Shown: positions 33,058-47,190, numbered from the stretch's first letter. The stretch: 64,000 nucleotides of DNA from Cheiracanthium punctorium (GCA_038373885.1 JAWZYV010013556.1:186001-250000), one strand, 5' to 3'. A program made the numbers and translations. Notes: generated by a model from the sequence alone, not told the origin.

Positions 33058-35154
33058 CTAGCTGAAGTACCCGTTCTTCGCACGGCAATGAATGGACTTT
33101 TTGACATTAATATTTGTTGTGATTACTATTTATTGTAATAAAGAGATATAGCAAAATGGATATCGCTTTATATTGTGTTCAATAATTATGCATACTGAAT
33201 TTCAAGGCAATCGTTTTTATGGTGCAGAAGGCGATGCGGCGTAGCGCAATCTAGTGGCGAGTTTTAGCAAAACGGATACGGCGAAAATATTCTTCGCATT
33301 CAGATATCGATGTATACGAATTTTCATGACGATCGGCTGAATAGTCCTGAAGTTCATGTGTTGACGCGACATCTAGTGTCAAGTTATAGGAAAATAGATC
33401 GTGCCAAACTCTTCCCCGTGTTCAAATATCTATGTATACCTATTTTCATAGCGATCATTCGCACAGTCAAGAAGTGATACACTGCAGGGCCATCTAGTGG
33501 TTAATTAAAGTAATGATTTGCTACAGCGCCGTCAAGTGGCGCAAGTTAGTTAGAGCAAAAGGGATAACGCGTCAGTTAGAGCAAAATGGATAACGCCAAA
33601 ATATTCTCATTGTTCAAATGGCTATGTGTACTGATTTTCATAGCCACCGTATGAATGGTCAAAAATTTGGCCTGCTGCAGCGTCACCTAGTGGCGAGTTA
33701 AAATAATAATGCATTGCAGTGCCATCTAGTGGTGAGTAACAACAAAAGTAACACAGTTAGAATATATTCTTCGTGCTCAAATGTGTAAGTATAAAAAATT
33801 TCATGCCGATCGGGCGAACGGTATAGAAGTTGATGCGTTGCAGCGCTATTTAGCGGTAAGTTACAGCAAATGGATAGTGAAAAATATTCTCCGTGTTCTA
33901 ATATCCGCGCGCATCAAATTTCATCGAAATTGGCTGGACGATATTCGCATAGCAAACGGCTAAACGGAATAGAATTCGACGTTCTGTTTCGCCACCTAGT
34001 GGCAAGTTAGAGGAAAACGGATAGCATAAAAACCTTCTCCATGATAAAATACTTAGGTAAACCAAATTTCATGGAGATCGGTGAAACGGTGCTGAGTTTT
34101 TCAACCTCCTACATACATACCAACATTCATTTTTATCTATAACCAGTCTTATTATATATACCAGTCTCAAGTAAAATCCAGTTTCAAATCTAAGCCTCGC
34201 CAAAGTGCAAACATACGCCATTTTGCAAGAGTTTTTTCAGGGAATCATTCGAAGCATTGACTTAGCAGCAATAAAAATGGGAAATGGTTCGACCGCCAGG
34301 CATTTTTTTGAAAAGTGGAATCCCTTAATACAGCCTCATTTTTTAAATTATCAACTATAACATGTTTTATTCATCGTTACCTCGATGTACTAAATGCGAA
34401 GATTTCCATTTTCTGAAATTTGGCGGATTTCCCCCAAGTTAAATCAATGTACTCAATTGGCGAGAATTCTGAAGCTACATCGCTTGAAATGCCCAAATAA
34501 CTGCATTATTTCTGCACGGATAGTTAAAATTTAATGCTGTATTCTAAGAAAACCTTTGCACTTGTTTTCAAAAATTTTATTCCCTTAAGCTCTCAGTAAA
34601 TTTCGCCAAAAAGCCTAAAACTGTGCAAACCGCTAGAACTCACTTTCTAAAAATCGGCCTATCAGCCATTTTATTTTTCGCCAAACTAAAAAAAATTACA
34701 TATTAGTCTCGGATATCTTCGATCCTCATTGTTTTGCGTATAAAACATTTCATTCCTGCTCTCATTTCTTATGCGCACACGATATTATAATTAAAAAAAA
34801 TAACCTTACAAATATAAACTAAAAAAGCATTATTATTCTTTTATTTTTACTTTAAGAATTTAAAACATTTTATTCGGCAAAATCGCCACACATGGCAACC
34901 AAGATGCTTATTTCACACACATTTTTCACTGCAGGGGTTACAATTACGTAAAGCTTTCTGCGTGGAGAACATAAAAAAATCTCTTAAATTCCGGGAACGG
35001 ATGGACTTTCAAAGTTTTAAAGTGGACTATCATTTATTCTACATTATTTTACATATCTGTGTAAAATTTCAGGCTGACAGATCCATTTTTGTGGAATTGT
35101 ATACTACCCAAATCAACAAATTGACAAACAGAATTTCATTTTTATTTATAAGAT
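33058..35154 (+). repeat. R1 family, copy C (full length)
   Basis: Begins CTAGCTGAAGTACCCG and ends 'TTTCATTTTTATTTATAAG'. The tail is a degenerate A-rich stretch rather than clean (CAAA)n. It is more diverged from A and B than they are from each other. It has the same module order and no gene. Confidence 0.75.
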
Positions 35155-35860
35155 AACCTACGCTTGTTTTTAAAAATACCCTCTCATTAAATTGCGCCAA
35201 GCGCTAGAATCATAGAAAATCTGACACACTTTCAGATTTTAAATACGCACTAAAGTGCTATATATAAAAAGAGTTATAATCCATGGGTCTTCCCTATTTT
35301 CGTTCCTTCTTTTATTAAGTTGGAAAGTGTATGATTATTCATGAGTGTGATTAAACAAAATTAAAATTGATATTTCTAACATCCTTTTTTCTGGATGTAA
35401 TACATTAGAAATAGATGCAGAAAAGCTGCTCAGAAAAATGCACAATTCCAACTGAATGAAAATTTAAAAACTTATACGCAGGTGTATTCATAACCCAAAT
35501 AGCAGACGATTAAATTACGACAAATAGCGCCAAGCGTTAGAATCCTCCTCAAAATCGCACATCAACCCCTTTTATTTTTCGCCCAATTAAAAAGTTGCAC
35601 ATTTATTTTCGGAAAATTTCCAAATTCTATTTTTCTTTTGAGTATAAATCATTTCATTCCCGCTCTGATTTCACATGCACACGATATTTTAATTTAAAAA
35701 CAACCTTACAAATAATCTAGTCAAAATAAAAAAAAATCGTTATTCTTTTATTTTTACTTCAAGAGTCTGAATCATTTAATGAACTGCCGAATGTGGCATT
35801 GTCGAATGTGGCAACTTAGATAAGCTTAATTGTCGCTTAATTCACTGTGAGGTTACAATT
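35155..35860 (+). repeat. Diverged R1 body fragment, split by an R2 insertion
   Basis: 35,163-35,211 and 35,527-35,775 align with the R1 body at 34,560-34,870 ('TTATTTTTCGCC', 'CATTTCATTCC(C/T)GCTCT', 'CACACGATATT'). Confidence 0.65.
35212..35526 (+). mobile_element. R2 core inserted with an 18-bp target duplication
   Basis: The 315-bp R2 core is flanked by GCGCCAAGCGCTAGAATC (35,194-35,211) and the same 18 bp with one change (35,527-35,544). A duplication this long fits target-primed reverse transcription rather than cut-and-paste transposition. Confidence 0.75.
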
Positions 35861-36033
35861 ACGAAATGGCGGAAAGCAAAAATTAGCCTTTTGCGATACG
35901 TTTTTATCGATATTTCCTAAAATAGTTCGAATTTTGTAAAAATCGCTTCGTGGTGTGTCGGGACCTGTCATGGAGAATTTCCGTTCAAAATTTGGTAGGT
36001 CTACGATCACCCGTTTGCGAGCTATCGTTTGCG

Positions 36034-37024
36034 AGTCTCAAATAAAATCCAGTTTCAAATCTAAGCCTCGCCAAAGTGCCAACATACGCCATTTGCAAGA
36101 GTTTTTTCAGGGAATCATTCAAAGCATTGACTTAGCAGCAATCAAAATGGGAAATGGTTCGACCGCCAGGCATTTTTTTGAAAAGTGGAATCCCTTAATA
36201 CAGCCTCATTTTTTAAATTATCAACTATAACATGTTTTATTCATCGTTACTCCGATGTACTATATGCGAAGATTTCAATAATCTGAAATTTGGCGGAATT
36301 CCCCCAACTTAAATAAATGCACTCAATTGGCGAGAATGCTGAAGATAGATCGCTTGAAATCCCTTAATAACTGCATTATTTCTGCACGGATCATTAAAAT
36401 TTAACGCTGTATTCTAATAAAACCTTTGCACTTGTTTTCAAAAATCGGTTTCCTTAAGCTCTCAGTAAATTGCGCCAAGCCGGAAACAGTGCAAACCGCT
36501 AGAACTCACTTTCTGGGCATTTGAGCCATTTTATTTTTTCGCCAAACTAAAAAATTTTAACATATTAGCCTCGGAAATCTTCAATTCTTATTGTTTTGCG
36601 TATAAAACATTTCATTCCTGCTCCGATTTCCCATGCATACGATATTATAATTTTTAAAAAATAACCTTGCGAATATAAACTAACAAAAAAAAAATCATTA
36701 TTATTCTTTTATTTTTACTTTGAGAATTTAAAACATTTTATTCGGCAAAATCGCCACACATGGCAACCACGATCCTTATTTCACACTTTTTTGACTACAG
36801 GGGTTACAATTACGGAAAGCTTTTTGCGTGGAGAACATAAAAAATCTCTTAAATTCCGGGAACGGGTGGACTTTCAAAGTTTTAATGTGGACTATCATTT
36901 ATTCTATATTATTTTACATATCTGTGCAAAATTTCAGGCTGATAGGTCCATTTTGTGGATTTGTATACGAATCAAATCCACAAACAAACAAACAAAAAAA
37001 CAGAATTTCATTTTTATTTATAAG
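36034..37024 (+). repeat. R1 family, copy D (5'-truncated)
   Basis: Starts inside R1 at 'GTCTCAAATAAAATCCAG' and runs to the (CAAA)n/'TTTCATTTTTATTTATAAG' end. 5' truncation with an intact 3' end is typical of LINE-mobilised sequence. Confidence 0.75.
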
Positions 37025-37856
37025 GATGTAGTTCAATGTATGGAAATTAGGTATACTAATATCCGAGAGTGCAAGGTAAGAAAGTGCAATAAAAATATTT
37101 GCACGGGAATTTAATGTGGTCTAATATGTAAATGAGAACAACATTGATCAAAATAGGATACGTCAAGGTCTTTATTGTATAGTCTAATAAGACGTGTAGC
37201 CACCTTGTACAGCTATATAGGGGTGACTGGGGGCTAATGAAACACATTTTAAAGTTTTGTTGGGAAAAGCGTAATTTTCAGTATTATTATTTTTCTTTTG
37301 CAGGCAGTGAATTGAAATAGTTTTCTGCTAAGTTAAAAGCGCATGCTCTTGGAATTGCTTCTAATTTTGACACTAATTATTTAATTCATCTGAAATAAAT
37401 ACCACAATTTAAATGGCTCATGTTGAAATTATTTCATGTAACGTGCTATACTGAGTGCTTTTCAAGTGAACTGGTCATTGGGAAAATGTAGTGTCTTTTT
37501 TTTTTGGGGGGGGGGATATGTCATGGTCTTCATGGTGGGTCTTCTGTTGCTACAGAATTGTGCATTTTTTAATGAAATCATTAAGCGGCGAGTGTGTTTA
37601 TATTAATATTTGGATTGGGCAGTTTATATGTTGAACAGACCACAGATATTTATATATTTTATTTATATTTTTGTGATGTAATTGGCGGTATTATTAATTA
37701 GACGTATAACATAAAAATCTAAGATTCAGAAAAGATGCAGGTGTATGGTACAATCTCCTAAAGTTGTACCTTAACTTGACTCCATTTTGTCGTCAAATTT
37801 TTGAGCACTATATTGTTTCTTGTTCCTAAACCTAACACCTTTTTTAAATTTTCTTT
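37025..37856. other. No feature seen
   Basis: Includes a T run followed by ten or more Gs at 37,497-37,516. No gene recognised. Confidence 0.4.
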
Positions 37857-37860
37857 TTAA

Positions 37861-38170
37861 CCCTCTCAGTGTTCAATTTGTGGACCAAAATCGCTTCAAA
37901 AATTGTTTAATTTTTTTTTTCATATTTCGAATCCATATACATTGGGGAATTGAATTGTGCATTTTTCCTTTCTAGAAAAGATTTTTTATATTGATTTTTA
38001 TCATGAGAAACTAATATTTAACTCTAATTTATTTTCTGGTTAAACGGTGAAAACGCGGGATGCTCTCCTCAATACAGGAAGAAAAACACCTGCCCACGAA
38101 AATCACGGGATGAGCAAATTTTGCTACATTTGAGTTGCCCGTGGAAATCGTGGGATGATCAGTCAGAGGA
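37861..38170. mobile_element. piggyBac-like MITE, TTAA-flanked
   Basis: TTAA at 37,857-37,860 and 38,171-38,174. Ends CCCTCTCAGTG and (reverse) TCCTCTGACTG. Inside, 'CACGAAAATCACGGGATGA' and 'CCGTGGAAATCGTGGGATGA' are related direct words. Confidence 0.6.
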
Positions 38171-38174
38171 TTAA

Positions 38175-41100
38175 GGCTATAGTTATATATTTTGCAAGCC
38201 AGTTCAGTATAATACCAGTCCTGAACGGTTATTCCCTATTTATAGGAGTGAATGGTGATCATGATAAAGTGATTACCATTTAGTAAAAGTAGAGAGAGGT
38301 AGGCTTACATGAACATTTAATATTTCGCAGTAATAATTTATTATAAATTAGTTTTAGAAAATTCCAGCAGATTTCAATATTTGTGGCCCACATTCAGCAA
38401 GATTCGAGAACTATTTTCCATATTGAATTTTAGTAGTGGCAGTTTGTTCATAGAAGTGTGGACTAGGTGGATTTTAAAAAATTCTAAAAGAAATGTTCAT
38501 CTGAAAGCATTATTGAAAACAGATAATTATATTTTTGAAAGATACATAAAGAAATATATAGTAGTTTAAGATAAATTTATTATCCACTTCATGTTCACAT
38601 TTCAACAACAACAAAATGTGCTTAATTTTTAACATTATGCTAAAATGAATGATATATGTTGATATATGTATGTCAAGAAAAGTCTGAAGCATGATGCAGT
38701 TATTATGGAGGAGGCTAAATTCATCTTTTAAGGAGTCTCATTTAGTGAAAAGCTGTTAATGTCAACAGATTTACATGATTTAGCGTGTTTTTCAACTGTA
38801 CCAATATACTTATATGGACTAATATAAGTAGTATATGGACCTACTTCAGCAACTACATTAAAAAAATATGTTGAACTAGCCTAGCATACCCACACCATTA
38901 AAAAACAACTGTTTTCCCATTTGAAAATGAAAAGCCTACAGCTAAAAGAGAGGAAAACGTTTCTTCTATTTTCGGTTCAAGTCTAAGCCAGAAATATGCT
39001 GAACGGAAAAAGTCGAAGGAAAGAACAGTCAGAAAAGGAGAAGAATTAAAGAAAGCAACTTAGAACAGACAAGAAACAGAAGTAATAATTAACGTCTCAT
39101 AAAAATAAATGAAATAGAGGTAAAAAAAAAAGTTTTCCAAGTCCTCAAAGAAACATTTAGTGAAAGTTGTTAAATTTTGTAAGCAAATTTTAACGTACAT
39201 TATTTGCAACGAATAATTATGTTAGTCTACAAATACTGTTATTTTAGGTTGTTTTACGAAGTTCTATCTTTGAAATAAATTACTTAAGAACGGTGATTGA
39301 TAGAAACATGAAACCAGTGGTGTAGAAAAAAACCAAACGATAAAAAACATAAGAATTTGATACAGAAGCCAAAAAATTTTAGTTACAAATTGCGTCATAG
39401 ATGGCACTGTAAGCGGTAAGTCGGATCTAAGAAAATCCCCATTTGTCGCACACATAAATGTTCCAATGCCTAAAACTTACAGTTCACTGAAAAAAATATG
39501 CGACTGAAAACTAGAAAATAATTGGGGGAACTAGATTTTATCAGTTGAGGTACTCCCTATAAGTACTAGATCATAGAATGAAACACTTCTGAACCCACTT
39601 ATTCTATTTTTAGATCTCTCCTCCGAAATCTGGTTCTAATACCTGGATGAAAATAACTGTAAATCGGTACGTAGGCTAGCGAGTAGACTCACACAGGGTA
39701 ATTCTAGGTCTCCAAAAATAAAAATATCAAATATACAATGTCTTCCGTCTCAAAGAAACAAATTCAAATTGAATATTCATCTTTTCATTAGACTTGAAAT
39801 ATGTTTCAGTAATCTTAACCATCTTTCCCCTGAATAGTTAATTATATTCAAAACAGTTGTTTTTTCTGATACTGATTAAAACTTAGACTTTGTAAAATGA
39901 AATCTTAAGTTTTGTAAAATAATAGCCAACTGCTATATTGAACAAAAATGCCTTCTTTTTTAGTGAAAAATACATATTTTCTTCCATCTTATTCAACAAT
40001 ACAACTGAGCACATTCATCTATATTCCGCCTTTAATCTCAAAGCATCTGAGACTTTATTAATATTGCCACCGAAAGAAAAATCGACCCATAAAAGTTCTT
40101 AAATTTAATTATAATCGCGGGTATATTTTTGATCTTTTGGAAGAAATAACCTTCAGCATGAATATTCATTAACGTCCTCTTTCAAGCAGAAAATTACTTA
40201 GGTTTTAAAAGAAACGTCACTCACAATACTTACTAATTATTTTTACTATCAATAATTTCTTCAGCGGAAGATATTCTCCGTCGGTTATTTTTTTATTTTT
40301 AAATTTGAAATTAAAAATCAACAAGCAAAAATGAAGTTATTCCTTGTTGCATTGCTTCGTATAAAAGTAATGTTTTCTAATTATCTTTAAAATAACATCA
40401 AAATTAGATTGCGTGAATAAATTGAATAATTCGTAAATCCGCAGAATTATTTAATTAGTGTTAGCAGATTTAATCAAAAATCGCTTACTTTCTAAAATCT
40501 AGTCGAAATTAATTTATTTTCAATTGCTTCTACATTACAGACCTTTATATCAGTATTTATAAAACTGAGACGATAATCAAAAATCCAGTATCCTGGAATT
40601 TGTTTTTCCAAAAATGATGATTTTTACAAAAAATACCAATTTGATTTTATTAATCTCATCATAATTTATTATGTATTTTTCTGAATAAGAGCTTTTAATA
40701 ATGTAATACTATTCCTTCTTGGTGTTTCACTTGAAAATATTACGGGCTTACTGATAAGAGCACGACTGTGTTGAAATTTAGATGTAATGTTTGTTTCCTG
40801 TGAAAAGTAGGGAAGATAGCCTAAAATGATTCCCTTAAGAGAAATACTTGTATATATAACATAAATGTTTAAATAAAACTTTGGTATTTTGCTAGTATGC
40901 TTTGCACTATATTTTGCAGTATAAGCATATTTCAATAATATTTTCAACCCACACTGAGTAATTAAAAAAGTAGAATTTTTTAAAAGTGTCCAAAGAATCA
41001 TTTTTATAGGGAAAATAAATAGATGTAGAAGTAATTATGACTATGCACGATGGAATAAAAGGAGTTTTACAATACGGCAGCACATATAATTATTTTATAC

Positions 41101-43860
41101 TGTTTATCTAAATTATTAATTAAGACTGTTTATCTAAATTATTTAAGACTGTTTATCTAAATAAATAGAAAAGTTAGTACTTACCTTACAAAAAATGCAA
41201 TAAATGCAATTTTCAAAGAAATCTATTTAAACGTCAATTATATATATAATACTGTGATCATTTTAATCCACCACTGCTTCTTCACTTGGTACAACTATTT
41301 AATAATTTAATATGTCACCCGATAGATAGCGCTACCTGTACAGAAGTAAGTATGTGGATGACATGTGAATCGTTTTATCGGCTGGGATCATTTTAGGTCA
41401 CCTCCCCCCTACTGTTTTCATTTTTAGAACTTGATAACATATTTTTTAATTATTTTTATATATTTGCATAACACCTAATATCGTATTCCATTACCTAATT
41501 ACTTTCAAAAATACAAAAGAACACCTAGATAGCTTAAAATATTTAGAAAACTAATTATTGCATTTCTAAGCTTTAAATTAGGAAGTGTTCAACTGTCTTA
41601 TAAAGGGACAATTATGATGGCTGTAATTTTTTCTATCTAAAAATATATGCTATTCAGTAAAAATTTAATTTTTGGCAACGCAAAATATAGAGAAAGTACA
41701 TACTCCTCAATTCCATTTCCTTAAAATCCGATAAAACCAAAATGTCTGTCCCTTCCGACATTTATTTGATGCTACTTCAGACAAACAACCGTACCCTGGA
41801 GACGTTTTGAACAGGATGATGAAAATTCCGAAATATTATTCGTTTGTGACAAATATTGAAAAACTTTTCTTTCACAAAACAAATATTTCCTGAAGAAAAT
41901 TCTACGTTCAGTTTACCAAATACTTCCGGAAAATGAAGACTCAAGTGTAATATATAGATGGAAGTTACGTATACAGATATACAGTCCGGTAGATTAAATT
42001 TAGGAGCAGAGTTCATTTACTGCAAAGTGAAGTAACTGCAGATGATATGTAATAACTATTTTTTTTTTATTAAGATTTGCAATTTCGTTTATGTATTTCA
42101 TATAGTACAAAATGCAATCTACACTTAAATTGTGCAAGAAAACAGTTATAAAATGTGTTAAACTGCTCTGTTTATAGCATAAATTTCAATAAACTGTACG
42201 TATTCTCTGCGAAACCATATTATAATTTTCACTTATTGTAAGAATCAAAATATTCATCAATTCACAGCAGATCAGTTTACAACACACAAAAAAATACTCT
42301 TTCGGAAGGCACAAATGTATTTTTTTCCTTCTTACAGTATTTGTTTCCCTGCTTTGGTGTGGGTTGTATAATAGTCTGAGAAATCAACACTTCATGTTTC
42401 TCCTGAAAGGTGCATGTACATTTCATTTTATTTTTATGTTTTTCTTTTATACAAATTTATTTTATTTAAAAACTACGGTGGTAGTAATTCCGTACCGCAT
42501 TCTAAGACTTCATACAAAAGAAATGTACGCTTTATGTACATGTTTTATGCCTAATAGACACTCAAATAAAGTTCACGCTTCAACTCCTTTTCTCTAAAGT
42601 AGACAAAAAGGAAATTTGATCCTATTTTCTAATTAGTAGACTATGTATACTTTACAAGCTCAAAGCATCCAAAGATCGAATTACTAATGACTAAGCACAG
42701 CTTTTACAAAACTTTCCAAGGTCCCATTTGTTGTATCGTTTGAAGTTTGGGGAATGTTTCCCATTAAATGCAACATGCCGCTCTTTATCTTAAGACTTAA
42801 AACAATAATTCTGTTACGAGACCATTTGTTTCGATGCATGCATGCAACAGTCATCAACGTAGAATGATGTATTGCTCAGTCTCTGTTTTAAAAATCTCCA
42901 GCTCTTAATAATTAAGCAAAATTCTCGGGCAAATGAATTGCATTAAATTTAAACATGATTCCTTTCAAACATTTCGACAGGAACTATCCGTTTACTCAAT
43001 CTGAAGAATCAATAAATGTTCAAAAAGAAGTGAGTAGGATCCCAGTTGATTGTAATGAGTATAAGATACCCAAATTCTGGATAAAAGTTTTAGTGAGTGT
43101 TAGCTACAAATAAACTGAATTTGCTGTAAAAAAGTAATTTTTGAAAGTGATTTGAATAAATTGAGGTCGTATTAGCAAAGAAAATCTAAGGAAAATAAAC
43201 AAAGAATCACTACCTAACTCATGAATATTCACATATATATATATACTCTATATTTTTAGTACAGTAATTCGTTAGGTAGTTTTATAACACAGAATCAACG
43301 TAAAGACATTAGTCAACTAATGTTTTTATATTAAGTTTGCGGCACAATTATAGACAGAAGATCCATTCAAACTGGACGTAACGCGAAAAGGGACAAGTAT
43401 TTCATGAATGACGAGATGAAATACTGTGGTTAACGAGTTCACTAAACATTTTTTAAATAGTCAAAAAACTTCACTAGACCCTGCAGCGTGTTACATCAAT
43501 CGATGGTAATCGACCTCAATGTATCTTATAAAAAGTGCCTCCTAGGAGCTTAGTATGGCAAGATTTTTTAAATTTCACTTACATGCAACAGCCGACTGTT
43601 AAATAAATGTCTTGACTGAGTTCGGCATAATGTCGGAGAGACATGTTAAGATTTTCACTCATTCAACAGACTAAAGAGAGGATTTGAAATATTCCACTGA
43701 TTGGAGTAAAATAAACGAAGTTTTCATTTTTTTTAATGTAACAAGTAATTTAAGTAGTCTCTGTAACCATTAAACTATTCAAGTGTGGCGTTTTATTGCT
43801 TAGCAGACACTTTTAAATTATTGTTCACTTTAACGAACATGTCTTTGATTCAACAGTATG
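38175..43860. other. Long stretch without a supported feature
   Basis: AT-rich. Frames up to 110 codons (for example minus strand 40,669-41,001) show no domain, bias or convincing splice sites. A 23-bp word (GACTGTTTATCTAAATTATT) is repeated about three times at 41,098-41,165. Small (TA)n tracts occur. Confidence 0.4.
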
Positions 43861-43935
43861 CTAAATCTCCTCACTCCTCAAGTTGAGGAGGTTCAGCTGA
43901 AAAACACACACACATTCCACCCATCACAAACATTC

Positions 43936-44080
43936 TTAGGCAAAAATTTCTATCTCATGACTCGTTACATACTCGTGTCTCATTAATTCTTCTACATACT
44001 CGTGTCTCATGACTCGATACATCATTATAGGCAAACATTTCACCTCATGACTCAAAGAGTCATGAGGTGGAATGCTTTCC
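43936..44080. repeat. Repeats of ACTCGTGTCTCAT and a TGACTC hairpin
   Basis: 'TACATACTCGTGTCTCAT' occurs twice, and 'TCTCATGACTCG' and related words several times. A hairpin with 13-bp arms (CACCTCATGACTC) sits at about 44,040-44,070. Confidence 0.6.
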
Positions 44081-44497
44081 AATAATGATTTATCATTTTG
44101 ATCGTAAACGAAACTTAACAAAACAGCATGTAATGACTACATGACTGCAGTACTCGTGCATGTTATGACATACATGGTTACGTTTGGTTAATTAAACGTA
44201 TAAAGTGTTTCAAAAATAACTGAAACAGTTGCAAAGCCTCGTAGAGGATAAACAGGCGTTTCAGAACTACATAGAAATGCAGGTTTAAAATGACCATTCC
44301 TTATACCTGCTAAAAATCACTTTACAAAAGGTGTTGAAGCATTAGTTAACTTCCATTATGAAGTTTCATTACACATGATTTTTTATACGGAAGTTGCATC
44401 ATTTAAAATGAAATGCAGTTTACAATTATTGATTTTTGACGGAATTCCTCTTTAAAAATATTGCCGGCATTGCTTCGTGCCATAGATTTAAGAATGC

Positions 44498-46674
44498 TTA
44501 GTTTGGACATTTAACCAACATTTCAGCACGTTTTCTGAAGAGGTGCGTGAAATAGGTGAGTAAGAGGTGTATGAAGACGACGTTTCTGACCCGGAATTGC
44601 AGTGCAATTTCATTCTTCCACCTGCCTTCTACCCACTTTCCCAACAGTGCCTGATATTTTTTCAAAGACACCTGTAAATACTTAAGACAAAATACATAAG
44701 ACAAAAATACATAAGAGTAAAAATATATAATACAAAAATCTTAGGTTTCAGGTGGTATAAAGGGTGAGTCTTCTTCGTTCAACCAGCTGGTAGTTTTGCT
44801 TCTGAAGGGGATTGAAGAATATTCTGCTAAAGACAGGCAGAATCTTTGTACCACACAAAGCGTAAGTGCAGGTGTTATTTCTGTGTTATGCGAATGTGTA
44901 CACATATCACAGTTCTGAAAGAAAACATTTTGTATACACTTTTAATTTGTACTTAGCACCAGTATTTTTCAGAGTTTTAAAACATTTGATTAGTCTCCGT
45001 AGCTCTTGAACTCAAATTCACCACAGAATGGTATCTTAAACTTATTTTCTTTTTGTTAAGTTAATGCTTTTTTGAACAGGTATTCTAAAAAAATTTAAGA
45101 ATTTATTAATTTAATAAAAAATGTTTATTAAACCCTCCAAGCTTACGATATAAAACAATAAATTGCAAAACTAAAGTTAATTTAACTTACTTGCTGTAAT
45201 TAGGTAAAAACTCACATATGCGAATAACAGGTCTTCGGGTATGGGCCTTCAAAAATTAAAAAGGAGCATAGCTTTAATATCAGCTCTTTAAAACTAAAGA
45301 AAACGTGATACAATATTCTACTTGATGAAAAATTTCTATAGTTTTAAAACTAAACACATGAGAAAAAAGCTAAATTTACTACACTACATTATAACATATT
45401 GAGAAAAGCAGCGTAATCCCAAATTCCAATTCCAACAGAATAAATTTTAACTTAAAAAGCGGATTCCAGAGCCGCGTATCATATTCCCAGCAACATTTTC
45501 GGGAGTTGTTAAAAACTCTATTTCCTCTTCAGGACTTGCTTCAAAGCGGGCACCCATGATTCAATGAAAATTTTATCCATTTCAAAATTTTCATCCATCA
45601 ATAATACACAGGGATCATCAATTCCCACCCACCCCCCTCATCCCCCTTGCCGATGGTCTAGCTCTGTTACAAGATAAATTTCTTTACTCCCTATTCATCA
45701 AAACATTCATTTCGCGAAAATTCTTTTGACAAGACATATCGAAAAATAATTTTCCGCCTATAGATCTTCGAAATAGGAAAAAAAAAATGGGGGTTGAAGG
45801 GAGGAATTTACAAAAATCAATTCTCGAGTTTCGGAACTTTGGTATCAGTTCATTTAAATTACAAAGAGGTTATATATATGAGGAAGCTGTTTTTTGAGGT
45901 TATTGTATTTCATTGAAAAGATTGGTGAAAACGCTTTTTTAACTTTGCGAGGCGTTTTCTGATGGGTTACGTTTGACGACGAAACGATTTAAAACTTGTT
46001 TTGATCAATACGCTTGAGTTTAGATGAGATTGTGTAATTTGAAGAAAAACTTTTATCAAATATTTAGCCGTAGTTTGCTTTTTCTATTGAGAATAGTGAA
46101 CTCTAAGGCTTTTGCATAGTGAAAAAAAAATGGGTCCTTATGCTACTTTGAAAATTATTGAATTATTAAAAGCAAATTGAAGAGCATTTATCAGCATATT
46201 ATATAGCAAATTAAGAGCTTATGTAGAATTTAAGAGCATTTTATATAGCAAATTAAAGATCAATTATTGAATTATTGGATAAAATTGAATTAATAAGATT
46301 GAATTATTAAAAATAATCAAAAATTATTGAATTATTAAAATACAAGTATCAGATAATGTTTTGTAATCTCAAAAGTATCCGTGTTAGATGGTTAAGAAGC
46401 ATTGAATACTTTATTAACCTTTTCAAGACGGGTGGTCTATTCCTGAACCAGTCAAGAGATATTCTAAAGGGACGGACCTGGCTTACATACCGGCCAAACC
46501 GTGCCTTCCCTCTCCATTACTGTGAATCTGTTTCCTAGATTCGGAGATAGTAGGTAAGAAATTTCAGCTTCAATAAATCCTGGCGTTATGGGTGGGTTCT
46601 TTACCTGAAAAAGCGGGATGCATGAGTTGCATTTTCCCATCTTTATAGGCAACAAGATAAGAAACATTCTCGTC
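44498..46674 (-). CDS. Candidate three-exon coding segment, unknown protein (partial)
   Basis: Three minus-strand segments join in phase. 46,674-46,605 follows the acceptor AACTTTTCCAG, encodes D-E-N-V-S-Y-L-V-A-Y-K-D-G-K and ends at the donor TCAG|GTAAAG. 46,534-46,491 follows ATCTCCGAATCTAG, encodes N-R-F-T-V-M-E-R-E-G-T-V-W-P and ends at the donor CCG|GTATGTAAG. 44,671-44,498 follows TATTTACAG and is open for 57 codons to a TAA. The first intron would be only 70 bp, with a good pyrimidine tract. I do not recognise the protein, no 5' exon is assigned, and the last exon is the weakest part. Phase agreement is suggestive only. Confidence 0.3.
44705..46490. other. Putative intron / non-coding
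   Basis: If the three-exon model holds, this is its second intron. It contains A/T-rich near-repeats of 'GAATTATT' and 'TATAGCAAATTAA' at 46,150-46,340. Confidence 0.3.
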
Positions 46675-47061
46675 CTGGAAAAGTTATTTGAATATATACC
46701 TATTCATATGATTACATTTAATCTCAAAATAACATAAACTATACAAGACAATTCATATGCTCAACAGAATTAATGATTCCTAATAAATATTTCCGTTGTT
46801 TCCAAAAAGAATATTAATTTCATTTCATTATTCTGCGATATTATACTATCAATTTGCTGAAAAGCAAAAATTGGGTCTCCAACAGAGTTACTTAATTTAA
46901 GATAATGATAATACTTTTTTAATATCTAGTGTTTCCTACCATATCACGGAGCATTTGCACGCTCATGTTCATACCTAACAATTGTAATTCATCATTTATC
47001 TATCCTACGGAAATGAAAGATTGTTCATTCAAAATAACCATCACATTTGCTTTCAACTTGT

Positions 47062-47190
47062 ACAGTCGCTGGCCATAGTAATGTGGCCACTAGACATTTT
47101 CTACCCATAACACTAGTGTTGCCCTACTAATAACAGTTTAGAGCAAGCACAGCAAGTAGTGAGGAATGAGTAGAAAAAACTGTACAACAG
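47062..47190 (+). mobile_element. Tc1-like terminal fragment
   Basis: 'ACAGTCGCTGGCCATAGTAA' followed by TGTGGCCAC resembles a Tc1-family end. No partner end or transposase found. Confidence 0.35.

Noticed and set aside
40669..41001. 110-codon minus-strand frame
   Set aside because: No recognisable motif; such lengths are expected by chance in a 64-kb window.
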